Shown: positions 31,551 to 41,834, counted from the stretch's first letter. The stretch: 64,000 nucleotides of DNA from Vibrio anguillarum (GCF_001989995.2 NZ_JAHGUP010000027.1:62001-126000), one strand, 5' to 3'. The notes: a model not told the origin generated them from the sequence alone. Numbers and translations: made by a program.

Positions 31551-32372
31551 TCAAATACCATCACCGGCAATAAAACTTTGAGAGCGGCCATTAAATTGTT
31601 GGTCCATATCTAACGAAGGCTTATCGGTTTGCGGACGACCGACAATTTTGGCTGGCACTCCAGCGACGGTAGTGTGCGGAGGCACAGCTTGCAATACCAC
31701 CGAACAAGAACCAATTTTCGCCCCTTCGCCCACTTCAATATTACCGAGAATTTTGGCACCCGCGCCAATCATCACGCCTTCACGAATTTTCGGGTGGCGA
31801 TCGCCGCACTCTTTACCCGTTCCACCTAGCGTTACATCTTGTAAAATAGAGACGTCATTCTCCACCACCGCGGTTTCACCGATCACAATGCCCGTAGCAT
31901 GGTCAAGCATGATGCCGCGGCCAATACGTGCAGCAGGATGGATGTCCACTTGGCAAGCTACCGAAATTTGGTTTTGAAAATAGGTAGCCAACGCCACTCG
32001 ACCTTGCTTCCATAACCAGTTCGCGACGCGATAGCCTTGTAAGGCATGGTAGCCCTTGAGATAAAGTAGAGGCATTGAAAACATAGATACCGCGGGGTCG
32101 CGATTGACAGTCGCGCAGATGTCACACGCCGCCGCTTCCATAATGCTGGGGTCTGCGGCAAATGCCTCTTCGACCACTTCACGCACCGCCATCGCTGGCA
32201 TTGAGGCCGTATTCAGCTTATTGGCAAGAATGTAGCTCAAGGCCGAGCTTAAACTATCATGCTTAATAATAGTGGCATGATAAAAACTGGCCAGCATCGG
32301 TTCTTGTTCTGACTGCTCGCGCGCCTCTTTGACTATGGCTTGCCACACTTTGAGTTTTTCGCAATGTTTCAT
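31551..32372 (-). CDS. cysE: Serine O-acetyltransferase
   Basis: It acetylates serine to O-acetylserine, the first committed step to cysteine, and is feedback-inhibited by cysteine. The 273-residue product has the N-terminal helical SATase domain (KVWQAIVKEAREQSEQEPMLASFYH). A left-handed beta-helix of hexapeptide repeats follows (HPAARIGRGIMLDHATGIVIGE onward), with the active-site region LGGTGKECGDRHPKI. The ATG at 32372 gives the E. coli length; the frame could start eight codons upstream. It follows gpsA and secB, the common secB-gpsA-cysE order. Confidence 0.96.
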   Translation of the reverse strand: MKHCEKLKVWQAIVKEAREQSEQEPMLASFYHATIIKHDSLSSALSYILANKLNTASMPAMAVREVVEEAFAADPSIMEAAACDICATVNRDPAVSMFSMPLLYLKGYHALQGYRVANWLWKQGRVALATYFQNQISVACQVDIHPAARIGRGIMLDHATGIVIGETAVVENDVSILQDVTLGGTGKECGDRHPKIREGVMIGAGAKILGNIEVGEGAKIGSCSVVLQAVPPHTTVAGVPAKIVGRPQTDKPSLDMDQQFNGRSQSFIAGDGI

Positions 32373-32458
32373 CGTTGGTTGATCACCCTTCCTCATCCAA
32401 TCTCTAGAGCGTCAATGTAGATTGCTAATAGGCTTTGTGCCTAATCATGAGCAATGAA

Positions 32459-33517
32459 TTAGCGTTCTGCTTTTTTATCACGAGCCAGCAAATCTTGTGC
32501 TGCAACACGCGCATCTTTTCCTTGATACAGCACTTGATAGATTTGATCAACTATTGGCATTTCAACCTCCATGCGCGCCGCTAATAACCACACCTCTTTG
32601 GTGTTGCGATAACCTTCAACCACTTGGCCAATTTCTTGCTGCGCCGTATCTACGTCTTTCCCTTGTCCCAACGCCAAACCAAAGCGACGGTTACGTGATT
32701 GGTTATCGGTGCAAGTGAGTACTAAGTCACCCAATCCGGCCATCCCCATAAAGGTTTCAGGCTGAGCACCTAACGCCGCACCTAAACGGCACATTTCAGC
32801 TAGGCCGCGCGTAATCAATGCAGTACGCGCATTCGCACCAAAGCCAATCCCATCGGACATGCCAGCGCCAATCGCAATCACGTTTTTCACCGCACCACCT
32901 AGCTGCATTCCAATAAAATCACTATTGGCGTAAACGCGGAAAGTTTTGCTGCAGTGAATTTTGCCTTGCAGATCTTCGACAAACTGAGCGTCAGGCGAGG
33001 CAACAGAAATTGCGGTAGGCATCCCCATCGCCAGCTCTTTAGCAAAAGTCGGCCCAGATAACACCGCCAATGAATAGCGCTCGCCAATGGTGTCATAGGC
33101 CACATCCATCAGCAGCCGGCCCGTTTCAGGTTCAAGCCCTTTGGTTGCCCAACAAATACGGGAATCATCACACAAGTGAGGCTTTAAACTCTTCATAACA
33201 AGGCCAAATACGTGGCTCGGAACTACAACCAACAAATCGCGGCTCGCTTGTACCGCTTTTTTCAAATCGGTTTCCACAATCAGCGAATCGGGAAAATCAA
33301 TACCGGGTAAAAATTCTTGGTTAGCACGATCAGCATCAAGACGAGCCATATGCTTAGCATCGTGTCCCCAAAGGACAACATTAGCACCGTTACGTGCTAA
33401 AGAAATCGCCAGAGATGTGCCGTAAGAACCCGCACCAACTACTGTCATGGTGATCGCTTTACCGTAAATACTGTTAGGATCTGTCATTGTTTCGTCCATT
33501 GCTATTCGTGTTGTCAT
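32459..33517 (-). CDS. gpsA: Glycerol-3-phosphate dehydrogenase [NAD(P)+]
   Basis: It reduces dihydroxyacetone phosphate to sn-glycerol 3-phosphate for phospholipid synthesis. The nucleotide-binding motif [12 protein letters not shown] is near residues 26-37. The catalytic lysine region is [21 protein letters not shown] and the substrate region is GNARTALI-like ([12 protein letters not shown]). The start is uncertain: the ATG at 33517 has AGG at suitable spacing and gives 352 residues, while an internal ATG at 33487 gives 342. It sits between cysE and secB. Confidence 0.94.
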   Translation of the reverse strand: MTTRIAMDETMTDPNSIYGKAITMTVVGAGSYGTSLAISLARNGANVVLWGHDAKHMARLDADRANQEFLPGIDFPDSLIVETDLKKAVQASRDLLVVVPSHVFGLVMKSLKPHLCDDSRICWATKGLEPETGRLLMDVAYDTIGERYSLAVLSGPTFAKELAMGMPTAISVASPDAQFVEDLQGKIHCSKTFRVYANSDFIGMQLGGAVKNVIAIGAGMSDGIGFGANARTALITRGLAEMCRLGAALGAQPETFMGMAGLGDLVLTCTDNQSRNRRFGLALGQGKDVDTAQQEIGQVVEGYRNTKEVWLLAARMEVEMPIVDQIYQVLYQGKDARVAAQDLLARDKKAER

Positions 33518-33594
33518 GTTATACCTAAATTCCTTCCGATACAGCTTTCAATACGGAGTAGCAAGGAACGGAGGTATTGGCATTCGAAATAAAC

Positions 33595-33644
33595 AAAAAA
33601 TGCACAACGCACCATCATTATCTGGGATGCTTTGTGCATTTTTT
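33595..33644 (-). terminator. Terminator downstream of secB
   Basis: AAAAAATGCACAA pairs with TTGTGCATTTTTT over a loop of 24 bases with some internal pairing. It lies between secB and gpsA and ends in T on the minus strand. Confidence 0.75.
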
Positions 33645-33698
33645 ATCATCAAAGTCTGACGTGGAACGCCAACGTTAATGATCTCACGTCATTAACGA

Positions 33699-34166
33699 TT
33701 AAGCTTCTGCTTGCTCGCCTTGAGTCGCTTGTTGTTGTAGGTAGTTCATAAACAATGCATCAAAGTTCACTGGTGCAAGGTTAAGTTGTGGGAATGTCCC
33801 TTTAACAACTAAGCTAGAAATCGTTTCACGTGCATATGGGAACAGAATGTTCGGGCAGAATGCACCTAAACAATGAGCAAGTTGACCCGCTTCCATTTTT
33901 TCAGCAGTAAAAATACCACCTTGTTGCACTTCGCATAAGAACGCGATTTCTTCCGCGTTTTTCACTGTCACCGTTAGGCGTAATACGACTTCATACACAC
34001 CTTCACCCAGATCACGACTTTGAGTGTCAAGATCCAACTTCACATCTGGATTCCACTCTTTTTGGAACATAACAGGTGAGTTTGGCGCTTCAAAAGAGAC
34101 ATCTTTTAGAAAGATACGTTGAATTGCGAAATTTTGTTGTGCTGTTTGTTGTGCGGCTTCAGCCAT
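33699..34166 (-). CDS. secB: Protein-export chaperone SecB
   Basis: A cytosolic tetrameric chaperone that holds preproteins unfolded and delivers them to SecA. It has 155 residues, the family length. It begins with a polar Ala/Gln segment then [19 protein letters not shown], a strong SecB signature. [23 protein letters not shown] near residues 108-130 and [10 protein letters not shown] near 132-141 complete the core. The acidic C-terminus (GEQAEA) is typical, although the usual SecA zinc interaction tail is short. Confidence 0.97.
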   Translation of the reverse strand: MAEAAQQTAQQNFAIQRIFLKDVSFEAPNSPVMFQKEWNPDVKLDLDTQSRDLGEGVYEVVLRLTVTVKNAEEIAFLCEVQQGGIFTAEKMEAGQLAHCLGAFCPNILFPYARETISSLVVKGTFPQLNLAPVNFDALFMNYLQQQATQGEQAEA

Positions 34167-34288
34167 GATTAAATCCTTAAATACTTACAAATTCAGTGTT
34201 GCTTTTAGACTAACCGAGCTGATTTCGAATGACTAGATGAGCTCACGATTACGTGGAAAACATCACAACTCTTAGCATCAAATGCTGG

Positions 34289-34309
34289 CTTTTCAGCCAG
34301 CACACTCAG
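34289..34309. terminator. Hairpin between rhodanese gene and secB
   Basis: TGCTGGCT and AGCCAGCA form a perfect 8-bp stem with a four-base loop. The tail on the minus strand is only weakly T-rich, so read-through into secB is likely. Confidence 0.45.
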
Positions 34310-34333
34310 TTCAAGATAACCGCGATCAGTGAA

Positions 34334-34768
34334 TTATTTATTGCCACGAACCAATGGCAAGTTCGCTTCATTCCAAGCTACAAGACCATTTTTCAGTAAA
34401 TTCACATTCTCAAACCCAGCTTTAGCAAGCAGGTTGGCACTCTCTTGCGCGGTTTGACCCGTTTTACATACCACAATGATTGGGTCAGACTTGTGCTTTT
34501 CAAGGCTAGCCAAGTTACCGGATTTAATATCTGACGGTAAAATGTGAACCGCATCGGTAATATGGCCTTTTTTAAATTCATCTTTCGTGCGGATATCGAC
34601 AACAACACCGTTTTCACGATTCATTAAAAGCGTCGTTTGTGAAGCGGTGATCTCTTTATAGGCTGCCGTGGTTGATTTCACGATGCTCATGATTAAGGCG
34701 ACGAGAATACCTACCCATGCCAAAGATAGAATCATATTGTGTTGGAAAAATTCGATGTACTCTTGCAT
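34334..34768 (-). CDS. Membrane-anchored single-domain rhodanese (YibN-like)
   Basis: A 144-residue protein with an N-terminal transmembrane helix (ILSLAWVGILVALIMSIV, about 13-30) and a rhodanese domain (about 40-140). The active-site loop is IVVCKTGQTAQES, with the catalytic cysteine near 101, and GVVDIRTKDEFKKGHITDA is the CH2A motif. It is commonly found upstream of secB in gamma-proteobacteria, as here. E. coli YibN is its likely orthologue and has been linked to membrane protein insertion. Sulfurtransferase substrate unknown. Confidence 0.85.
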   Translation of the reverse strand: MQEYIEFFQHNMILSLAWVGILVALIMSIVKSTTAAYKEITASQTTLLMNRENGVVVDIRTKDEFKKGHITDAVHILPSDIKSGNLASLEKHKSDPIIVVCKTGQTAQESANLLAKAGFENVNLLKNGLVAWNEANLPLVRGNK

Positions 34769-34924
34769 ATTCTGTGCTCTTGCAATGTGGGCTTAAAATC
34801 AGACAAGGAGTATAACGAGGTTGTCAGCCAGACGCGAGGGCTTACATTGCATAATAAGAAACTGTTGCCGTTTTTCAGCGCGCTCATCGCACTACAAGCG
34901 CGCAATCCACATAAGCTTAAAAGC

Positions 34925-35899
34925 TTAAGCTATCGGAAAAGGAAAAGCCGTCACGTTATCAATATGATCTTGGCCTAACGCCAGCATAATCAAGCGATCA
35001 ATACCAAGCGCCACTCCTGAACATTCAGGCAAGCCAGCCTCTAATGCTGCTATCAAGTGGTAGTCAATCGGCTGTTCGACCAGCCCCATCGTTTTACGCT
35101 TTTGGTTATCCGCTTCAAAACGAGCCAGTTGCTCTTGTGGGTTGTCCAGCTCATGAAAACCATTCGCAAGTTCAATCCCTTTGAAATAGACCTCAAAGCG
35201 ATCCGCAACACGATGATCTTGCGGGTTAATCTTAGCTAGTGCCGCTTGTGATGCAGGAAAATCGTAAACAAAAACGGGTACCTGTTGACCAATTTCCGCC
35301 TCAACACCGACACTAAATAGCAGTTGCAGTAAGGTATCTCTATCCTCTTCTGGCTCAGCAATGTCACTTAGACCTAATCGGCTCGCAGCCGATTTTAACT
35401 CGTCCATTGAGCCTTCTAACGGACAAACCCCAAGTACCTGCAAAAATGCTTGTTGGTAGCTCATCTTCTGCGCCGCTCCACACTGCAAAATAAGTTGCAG
35501 CAATTGATCCATCTCATCCATTAAATCATGGTGGGTAAAACCAACCCGATACCACTCTAACATCGTAAATTCAGGGTTGTGATAGCGGCCATTTTCCTCG
35601 TTGCGAAACGCTTTATTGATCTGATAAATCGAACCACTCCCCGCCGCCAAAAGTCGTTTCATATGAAACTCTGGGCTTGTCATTAAATAAAGTTGACGGC
35701 CATCAGCATACCCTGGGCCAACAAATTGGGTTTGGAAGGTTTGCAAATGAATGTCGGTTACCGTGGCATGGCTCATGGCTGGTGTATCGACTTCCAATAC
35801 ATCTCGTAGTTCAAAGAAATGGCGGATCTGCTTGAGTAACTGAGCACGCTGTTTGAGTTGTGATATTGATGCGGTTGGCATCCAGTTTTTTCTATTCAT
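34925..35899 (-). CDS. epmA: EF-P beta-lysine ligase EpmA (PoxA/GenX)
   Basis: A truncated class II lysyl-tRNA synthetase-like enzyme that attaches (R)-beta-lysine to Lys34 of EF-P. The 324-residue protein lacks the anticodon-binding domain. It shows the class II motifs: [19 protein letters not shown] (motif 1 area), [20 protein letters not shown] (motif 2, near 105) and [15 protein letters not shown] (motif 3, near 300). The ATG at 35899 gives the E. coli-like length; an in-frame ATG four codons upstream is possible and neither has a clear ribosome site. Its partner genes efp and epmB lie 4-6 kb away. Confidence 0.94.
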   Translation of the reverse strand: MNRKNWMPTASISQLKQRAQLLKQIRHFFELRDVLEVDTPAMSHATVTDIHLQTFQTQFVGPGYADGRQLYLMTSPEFHMKRLLAAGSGSIYQINKAFRNEENGRYHNPEFTMLEWYRVGFTHHDLMDEMDQLLQLILQCGAAQKMSYQQAFLQVLGVCPLEGSMDELKSAASRLGLSDIAEPEEDRDTLLQLLFSVGVEAEIGQQVPVFVYDFPASQAALAKINPQDHRVADRFEVYFKGIELANGFHELDNPQEQLARFEADNQKRKTMGLVEQPIDYHLIAALEAGLPECSGVALGIDRLIMLALGQDHIDNVTAFPFPIA

Positions 35900-35963
35900 G
35901 TTCTGGCACACATAAGTTTGGATGATATGAATTTTACTGACTTAAAGCGCAATTCCAAATTCT

Positions 35964-35983
35964 AACGTGATTATTATCACACA
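35964..35983. promoter_or_regulatory. CRP/FNR-type palindrome between epmA and frdA
   Basis: CGTGATTATTATCACA carries GTGA-N6-TCAC, a CRP-type site, and also reads as TGAT-N4-ATCA, the FNR spacing. It lies about 170 bases upstream of frdA. Fumarate reductase operons are FNR- and in Vibrio also CRP-influenced, so a role in frd control is plausible; epmA control is also possible. Confidence 0.5.
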
Positions 35984-36143
35984 AAGAAAAATAAGTATGC
36001 TCGCGCTTGCACTTCCGAAGCAAAAACCTAACAGAATCAATTTTTTCCTTACACAGCTCTTCTACACTACCCGTACCACTTAAGGCTTACGAACCTTTAA
36101 CTATAACAAGCGGATTTTCCGCATCACACACCGGAGGATAACT

Positions 36144-37958
36144 GTGCAAATTATCACCACAGATATCGCAGTCATCGGCGCAGGCGGCGCTGGTCTTCGC
36201 ACTGCAATTGCAGCCGCTGAAGCAAACCCTGATTTAGAAGTTGCTCTGATTTCTAAAGTTTATCCTATGCGATCTCATACGGTTGCAGCGGAAGGAGGCT
36301 CAGCAGCAGTTATCAAGGAAGAAGATAGCCTTGACAACCACTTCAACGATACCGTTGGTGGTGGAGATTGGCTATGTGAACAGGATGTTGTTGAATATTT
36401 TGTTGCCAACTCGACCCGCGAGATGGTGCAAATGGAACAGTGGGGTTGCCCATGGAGCCGTAAAGAAAATGGCGAAGTCAACGTACGCCGTTTTGGTGGC
36501 ATGAAAGTCGAGCGTACTTGGTTTGCGGCTGACAAAACAGGCTTCCACATGCTTCACACCCTCTTCCAAACTTCAATGAAGTACCCACAAATCAATCGAT
36601 TTGATGAGTATTTCGTGGTGGATCTACTTGTTGAAGATGGCGAAGTTCAAGGGCTTATCGCGATTCATATGTCCGAAGGTGAGCTAGTAACCATCAAAGC
36701 GAAATCCGTGGTATTAGCCACTGGTGGCGCAGGCCGTGTGTACCACTGCAACACCAACGGCGGCATTGTAACCGGCGATGGTATGGCGATGGCTTATCGT
36801 CATGGCGTCCCTCTACGCGATATGGAGTTCGTGCAATACCACCCAACTGGCCTACCTGGCACGGGTATTTTGATGACGGAAGGCTGCCGCGGTGAAGGTG
36901 GTATCATCGTCAATAAAAATGGCTATCGTTATCTGCAAGATTACGGTATGGGCCCAGAAACTCCAGTGGGTCAGCCTAAAAACAAATACATGGAACTCGG
37001 TCCTCGCGACAAAGTTTCTCAAGCTTTCTGGCATGAACAACAAAAAGGCAACACCATCAAACATCCGCTTGGTGATGTGGTGCTGCTTGATCTTCGCCAC
37101 CTTGGTGAAGAGTACTTACAGGAGCGTTTGCCGTTTATCTGCGAATTGGCGAAAGCTTACGTCAACGTTGACCCAGCAAAAGAGCCGATCCCAATTCGTC
37201 CAACCGTACACTACACCATGGGTGGTATCGAAACGGATGGACAATGTGAAACGCGCATCAAAGGTCTGTTTGCTGTCGGCGAATGTGCCTCGGTTGGCTT
37301 GCATGGTGCAAACCGTTTGGGTTCTAACTCATTAGCTGAATTTGTGGTCTTTGGCCGCGTTGCGGGTGAAAGTGCAGTGAAACGCGCAGCGGAATTCAAA
37401 GGTTGGAACGATGAATCTATCGCCAAACAAGTCAAAGCCGTAGAAGAGCGTATTGCAGCGTTAATGAACCAAGAAGGTGATGAAAACTGGGCCACCATTC
37501 GCACTGAGATGGGTCACACCATGGAAGCGGGTTGTGGTATCTACCGCCAAGAAGATTTAATGCAAGCGACGATTGATAAAATCACCGAGCTAAAAGCACG
37601 CTACAAGAACATTAGCATTAAAGATAAAGGCAAAGTGTTCAACACCGACCTTCTGTACGCTATCGAAGTCGGTTATGGCCTTGAAGTGGCTGAAGCTATG
37701 GTTCACTCAGCTATCTTGCGTAAAGAATCTCGCGGTGCGCATCAGCGTTTAGACGAAGGTTGTACTGAGCGTGATGATGTGAACTACCTCAAGCACTCTT
37801 TAGCTTTCTATCAACCTGATGCCGCTCCAAGTATCGACTACAGCGCGGTTAAGATCACGAAATCTCAGCCGAAAGCTCGTCTCTATGGTGAAGCGGCAGA
37901 ACAGGCTGCCGCTGCGGAAAAAGCGGCAGAAGAGAAAAGCGCAGAGGAGCAAAAATAA
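36144..37958 (+). CDS. frdA: Fumarate reductase flavoprotein subunit
   Basis: Catalytic subunit of quinol:fumarate reductase for anaerobic respiration, on the cytoplasmic face. The 604-residue protein begins at a GTG with GGAGGATAA upstream. The FAD fold [18 protein letters not shown] is at about 9-26. The covalent FAD histidine lies in [14 protein letters not shown] near 44. Substrate and catalytic residues appear in [23 protein letters not shown] (about 233-255) and [14 protein letters not shown] (about 352). The C-terminus is an Ala/Glu-rich tail. It overlaps frdB by one base (TAATG). Confidence 0.96.
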   Translation: MQIITTDIAVIGAGGAGLRTAIAAAEANPDLEVALISKVYPMRSHTVAAEGGSAAVIKEEDSLDNHFNDTVGGGDWLCEQDVVEYFVANSTREMVQMEQWGCPWSRKENGEVNVRRFGGMKVERTWFAADKTGFHMLHTLFQTSMKYPQINRFDEYFVVDLLVEDGEVQGLIAIHMSEGELVTIKAKSVVLATGGAGRVYHCNTNGGIVTGDGMAMAYRHGVPLRDMEFVQYHPTGLPGTGILMTEGCRGEGGIIVNKNGYRYLQDYGMGPETPVGQPKNKYMELGPRDKVSQAFWHEQQKGNTIKHPLGDVVLLDLRHLGEEYLQERLPFICELAKAYVNVDPAKEPIPIRPTVHYTMGGIETDGQCETRIKGLFAVGECASVGLHGANRLGSNSLAEFVVFGRVAGESAVKRAAEFKGWNDESIAKQVKAVEERIAALMNQEGDENWATIRTEMGHTMEAGCGIYRQEDLMQATIDKITELKARYKNISIKDKGKVFNTDLLYAIEVGYGLEVAEAMVHSAILRKESRGAHQRLDEGCTERDDVNYLKHSLAFYQPDAAPSIDYSAVKITKSQPKARLYGEAAEQAAAAEKAAEEKSAEEQK

Positions 37959-38716
37959 TGTCAGCAAATCGCATTCAAAAAGTAGACATTTTGCGCTACG
38001 ACCCAGAAAAAGATGCTAAGCCACACCTGCAAGCGTTTGAAGTTCCTTTTGATGACACCATGTCAGTGCTCGACGCAATTGGCTACATCAAAGATAACCT
38101 TGATAAGGATCTCTCTTATCGCTGGTCTTGCCGTATGGCGATCTGCGGTTCGTGTGGTGTGATGGTTAATGGCGTACCTAAATTGGCTTGTAAAAGCTTC
38201 CTGCGCGATTACCCTAATGGCGTGAAAATTGAACCTTTAGCCAACTTTCCAATTGAAAAAGATTTGATCGTGGATATGACTTCGTTTATCGAGCGTCTTG
38301 AAGCCATTAAACCCTACATCATTGGCAACGATCGCAAACCTGAAGATGGCACCAACTTACAAACGCCAGAGCAAATGGCCAAATACAAACAATTTGCTGG
38401 TTGTATTAACTGCGGTCTTTGCTACGCGGCCTGCCCTCAGTTTGGTTTGAACCCTGAGTTTATTGGCCCCGCAGCATTGACCCTTGCTCATCGCTACAAC
38501 TTAGATAGCCGTGACTATGGTAAAGCCGAGCGTATGAAGCTTATCAATGGTGATAACGGTGCTTGGGGTTGTACCTTTGTTGGTTACTGCTCTGAAGTGT
38601 GTCCAAAACACGTGGATCCAGCAGCAGCCGTCAACCAAGGCAAAGTTGAATCTTCAATGGACTTCGTGATTGCCATGCTAAAACCTGACGGTTCACCAAA
38701 GAAAGTGGAGGGATAA
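37958..38716 (+). CDS. frdB: Fumarate reductase iron-sulfur subunit
   Basis: It carries electrons from menaquinol in FrdCD to FrdA. The 252-residue protein has an N-terminal [2Fe-2S] domain with the ligands in [16 protein letters not shown] and LACKSF (about 57-83). C-terminal [4Fe-4S] and [3Fe-4S] ligands appear in [12 protein letters not shown] (about 148-159) and [14 protein letters not shown] (about 205-218). Start overlaps the frdA stop by one base, and frdC follows after two bases, so the operon is tightly coupled. Confidence 0.97.
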   Translation: MSANRIQKVDILRYDPEKDAKPHLQAFEVPFDDTMSVLDAIGYIKDNLDKDLSYRWSCRMAICGSCGVMVNGVPKLACKSFLRDYPNGVKIEPLANFPIEKDLIVDMTSFIERLEAIKPYIIGNDRKPEDGTNLQTPEQMAKYKQFAGCINCGLCYAACPQFGLNPEFIGPAALTLAHRYNLDSRDYGKAERMKLINGDNGAWGCTFVGYCSEVCPKHVDPAAAVNQGKVESSMDFVIAMLKPDGSPKKVEG

Positions 38717-38718
38717 GA

Positions 38719-39102
38719 ATGAGTAACCGTAAACCTTACGTTCGTGAAATGACACGTACTTGGTGGAAAGATCACCCATTCTACCGCTTCTACATGTTAC
38801 GCGAAGCCACGGTACTGCCACTGATATTCTTTACCTTATTCCTTACCTTTGGCTTGGGCTGCTTGGTTAAAGGCCCTGAAGCATGGGAAGGCTGGCTAAG
38901 CTTTATGGCAAACCCAATTGTGGTCGCAATCAATATTGTCGCGTTAGCGGGGAGTTTGCTGCATGCACAAACCTTCTTTAGCATGATGCCGCAAGTGATG
39001 CCAATCCGCTTGAAAGGTAAGCTAGTCGACAAGAAAATCATCGTCTTAACTCAGTGGGCAGCGGTTGCGTTTATCTCACTGATTGTTCTCATCGTGGTGT
39101 AG
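38719..39102 (+). CDS. frdC: Fumarate reductase membrane anchor subunit C
   Basis: A 127-residue inner-membrane anchor with three hydrophobic helices: VLPLIFFTLFLTFGLGCLV (about 31-49), FMANPIVVAINIVALAGSLLHA (about 62-83) and WAAVAFISLIVLIVV at the C-terminus. The N-terminal RKPYVREMTRTWWKDHPFYRFYMLREATVLP is a family signature. Together with FrdD it binds menaquinone and attaches FrdAB. GGAGGG precedes the start, two bases after frdB. Confidence 0.95.
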   Translation: MSNRKPYVREMTRTWWKDHPFYRFYMLREATVLPLIFFTLFLTFGLGCLVKGPEAWEGWLSFMANPIVVAINIVALAGSLLHAQTFFSMMPQVMPIRLKGKLVDKKIIVLTQWAAVAFISLIVLIVV

Positions 39103-39114
39103 GAGCTTATAGTC

Positions 39115-39492
39115 ATGAACAACAATTATAAGGTAAATCGCACGCCAAAACGTTCTGATGAACCTATCTGGTGGGGGCTGTTTGGTGCCGGTGGAACATG
39201 GTTTGCGATGATTACCCCGATCACCATTCTCGTGTTGGGTATTTTAGCACCATTAGGCATTATCGATGCTGAAGCAATGAGTTATGAACGCGTTTCGAGT
39301 TTTGCGACTAGCATCATCGGCGCACTGTTTATCATTGGCACATTAGCCTTACCGATGTGGCATGCCATGCACCGTGTTCACCACGGTATGCATGACCTAA
39401 AATTCCACACCGGTTTAGTGGGTAAAATCGCTTGTTATGCGTTTGCTGGGCTAATTTCCGCGCTCGCAGTCGTTTTTATCTTTATGATTTAA
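39115..39492 (+). CDS. frdD: Fumarate reductase membrane anchor subunit D
   Basis: A 125-residue three-helix membrane anchor, the last gene of frdABCD. Family features are [21 protein letters not shown] at about 10-30 and the helix-2/3 segment [17 protein letters not shown] with conserved histidines near 81-97. GGAG precedes its ATG, 13 bases after frdC. A strong terminator follows. Confidence 0.95.
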   Translation: MNNNYKVNRTPKRSDEPIWWGLFGAGGTWFAMITPITILVLGILAPLGIIDAEAMSYERVSSFATSIIGALFIIGTLALPMWHAMHRVHHGMHDLKFHTGLVGKIACYAFAGLISALAVVFIFMI

Positions 39493-39513
39493 AGATGGAA
39501 AAGTGATGACATC

Positions 39514-39540
39514 AAAGAGCTGCCTCGGCAGCTCTTTTTT
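39514..39540 (+). terminator. Intrinsic terminator of frdABCD
   Basis: AAAGAGCTGCC and GGCAGCTCTTT form a perfect stem with a TC loop and a T6 tail, 22 bases after the frdD stop. Confidence 0.92.
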
Positions 39541-39570
39541 ATTACGGCACTCACTCAGCTTTGGAGCAAT

Positions 39571-39600
39571 AAAAAAGGCCGCTTAACGAGCGACCTTCTT
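39571..39600 (-). terminator. Intrinsic terminator of efp
   Basis: AAGGCCGCT and AGCGACCTT (one mismatch) pair around a short loop, with an A6 tract that reads as T6 on the minus strand, 17 bases after the efp stop. Confidence 0.8.
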
Positions 39601-39616
39601 ACTTACTTTAAGGTTA

Positions 39617-40183
39617 TTATTTGACTCGACCTACGTACTCGCCAGAGCGGGTATCCACTTTGATCACTTCACCGATAGAGATGAACAGTGGCACACGTAC
39701 CACAGCACCTGTGACCAACGTAGCGGGTTTACCACCCGTACCTTGCGTATCACCTTTCAAGCCTGGATCAGTTTCAGCCACTTCAAGTTCAACAAAGTTT
39801 GGTGGCGTTACCGCAATTGGGTTGCCGTTCCAAAGCGTCAACATGCAAGTGTTGTTTTCCACTAGCCATTTTGCGCTTTCACCCACCGCTTTATTATCCG
39901 CCGCAATTTGCTCGAATGTTTCATTATTCATAAAGTGGTAGAATTCGCCGTCGTTATAGAGATAATCAAGATCGATATCCATTACGTCAGCCGTTTCTAC
40001 TGAATCACCTGACTTAAATGTTTTTTCCAACACTTTGCCAGAAAGAAGTTTACGGATTTTGACACGGTTGAAGGCTTGGCCTTTACCTGGTTTCACATAT
40101 TCATTTTCGAGAATGACACAAGGCTCATTATCAAGCATAATTTTGAGACCGCCTTTAAATTCATTCGTGCTAACAGTAGCCAT
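39617..40183 (-). CDS. efp: Translation elongation factor P
   Basis: EF-P rescues ribosomes stalled at polyproline stretches. The 188-residue protein has three beta-barrel domains: KOW-like (1-65), OB (66-125) and C-terminal OB (130-188, with [25 protein letters not shown]). The modification site is Lys34 in [10 protein letters not shown], which EpmB and EpmA convert to beta-lysyl-lysine; both enzymes are encoded nearby. It diverges from epmB with only 33 bases between the two starts. Confidence 0.97.
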   Translation of the reverse strand: MATVSTNEFKGGLKIMLDNEPCVILENEYVKPGKGQAFNRVKIRKLLSGKVLEKTFKSGDSVETADVMDIDLDYLYNDGEFYHFMNNETFEQIAADNKAVGESAKWLVENNTCMLTLWNGNPIAVTPPNFVELEVAETDPGLKGDTQGTGGKPATLVTGAVVRVPLFISIGEVIKVDTRSGEYVGRVK

Positions 40184-40216
40184 TTTTTCCTCTTACCATT
40201 CTTCGAGTTAAATTCA

Positions 40217-41239
40217 ATGCCGCATATAATAACCCGAAAACTTGATTCTGTTGAGCAAAACTGGCTTCAACAATTAACGAATGCGATCTCAAACCCTGCA
40301 GAGCTTCTCCAGCAGTTAGAGATTGATCCTGCCCTTTGGCAAAACGGGTTTGCCGCACGCAAACTCTTCGCACTACGGGTGCCACAAAGTTTTGTCGATC
40401 GCATGGAAAAAGGAAACCCTTACGATCCCCTGTTGCGTCAAGTTTTGCCACTCAATGAAGAGTTTGAATGGCATGATGGGTACTCAAATGATCCGCTTGA
40501 TGAGCAAAACAATGCCATTCCGGGATTGCTGCATAAATACCGCAACCGAGTGCTAATGATAGTCAAAGGTGGTTGTGCGATTAACTGCCGTTACTGCTTT
40601 CGTCGTCATTTCCCCTACCAAGAGAATAAAGGCTCAAAGCCGGTGTGGCAGCAAAGTGTCGACTATATTGCCGCGCATCCCGAGCTCAATGAGGTCATTT
40701 TATCGGGCGGTGATCCGTTAATGGCGAAAGATGAAGAACTGCGTTGGCTCATCGATGCAATCAGCAGCGTGCCTCATATTAAACGGTTGCGTATTCACTC
40801 GCGCTTGCCCGTGGTGATCCCCGCTCGAATCACCGATGCATTGTGTGATCTGCTGCGTGAAACTCGCTTACAAGTCATTTTGGTGACGCACATTAACCAT
40901 GCCAATGAAATCAATCTAGAATTCAAACAGCAGATGAGTCGTCTGCGCGCCATCAATGTTACCTTACTCAACCAAGGTGTATTGTTAAAAGGTGTCAATG
41001 ATAGCGTTGACGCGCAAGTCGCGCTCAGCGAAACGTTATTTGATGCAGGAATTTTGCCTTACTACTTGCATGTGCTGGATAAAGTGCAAGGCGCAGCGCA
41101 CTTTTTTGTTAGTGATCAAAAAGCAAAAGAAATAATGGCAGGTGTCATTGAGCGAGTATCGGGCTATCTTGTTGCTAAGCTAACTCGAGAAATCGGTGGC
41201 AGAGCCAGTAAAACGCCACTCGATCTGCATCTTGAGTAA
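40217..41239 (+). CDS. epmB: EF-P lysine 2,3-aminomutase EpmB (radical SAM)
   Basis: It makes (R)-beta-lysine from lysine for EF-P modification. The 340-residue protein has the radical-SAM cluster motif CAINCRYCFRRHFPY near residues 120-134 and the PLP-binding lysine in the C-terminal part (HVLDKVQGAAHFF region). The open frame extends 47 codons upstream across the efp start, but the ATG at 40217 fits the family length. It is divergent from efp, an arrangement shared with E. coli. Confidence 0.94.
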   Translation: MPHIITRKLDSVEQNWLQQLTNAISNPAELLQQLEIDPALWQNGFAARKLFALRVPQSFVDRMEKGNPYDPLLRQVLPLNEEFEWHDGYSNDPLDEQNNAIPGLLHKYRNRVLMIVKGGCAINCRYCFRRHFPYQENKGSKPVWQQSVDYIAAHPELNEVILSGGDPLMAKDEELRWLIDAISSVPHIKRLRIHSRLPVVIPARITDALCDLLRETRLQVILVTHINHANEINLEFKQQMSRLRAINVTLLNQGVLLKGVNDSVDAQVALSETLFDAGILPYYLHVLDKVQGAAHFFVSDQKAKEIMAGVIERVSGYLVAKLTREIGGRASKTPLDLHLE

Positions 41240-41311
41240 TTACAGAACTTCAAAAGAGCGGTTCGGTGTCAATCAACGAACTCTTACCTTCATACTTTTG
41301 GGAAAACCATC

Positions 41312-41785
41312 ATGCAATCTCTCGGACAATTTCTTGATCTTAGTCCATTCAGTTGGTCTGCATTATTGTGCTGTGCTATCAATGGGTTACTGATTGGCGT
41401 TGAACGCCAGACCCGCGGTAAACCTGTGGGCATTCGCACATCAATATTAATCATCTCAGGGACTTATCTCTTTCTAGCGATGGCCGTATCACTGTCCCCT
41501 AACACTTTAGATCAAGCTCGCGTGCTTGGACAAATTATTACTGGGGTTGGTTTTTTAGGCGCAGGCGTGATGATGACTCAAGATGGGAAAATCCATGGCG
41601 TCACCTCAGCCGCTGTTATTTGGGTACTGGCATCACTGGGATTGATGATCGGTCTTGGTTACTTACAGCAATCCATCATTATCACGGTATTAGCATTGTG
41701 TGTGTTGTATGGCGTGGATAAGGTAGAAAATAGCTTTCAAAGTTTGCGCCGTGGTGTTCATCAACGCTTTCGTCGTCGTACATAA
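41312..41785 (+). CDS. MgtC/SapB family inner-membrane protein
   Basis: A 157-residue protein with four hydrophobic segments. The conserved MgtC core reads GLLIGVERQTRGKPVGIRTSILI and RVLGQIITGVGFLGAGVMMTQDGKIHGVTSAAVIW, matching the N-terminal MgtC domain. It lacks the C-terminal soluble domain of Salmonella MgtC, so it belongs to the short MgtC-like group. No magnesium transporter gene is adjacent. No strong ribosome site is visible before its ATG. Physiological role unclear. Confidence 0.85.
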   Translation: MQSLGQFLDLSPFSWSALLCCAINGLLIGVERQTRGKPVGIRTSILIISGTYLFLAMAVSLSPNTLDQARVLGQIITGVGFLGAGVMMTQDGKIHGVTSAAVIWVLASLGLMIGLGYLQQSIIITVLALCVLYGVDKVENSFQSLRRGVHQRFRRRT

Positions 41786-41790
41786 GGTGA

Positions 41791-41817
41791 AAAAAGAGCA
41801 GCTTGATGCTGCTCTTT
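41791..41817. terminator. Bidirectional terminator between the mgtC-like and VC2662-like genes
   Basis: AAAGAGCAGC and GCTGCTCTTT pair perfectly around a five-base loop, between convergent genes. Confidence 0.88.
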
Positions 41818-41834
41818 CGATTTCAATTCATCGG

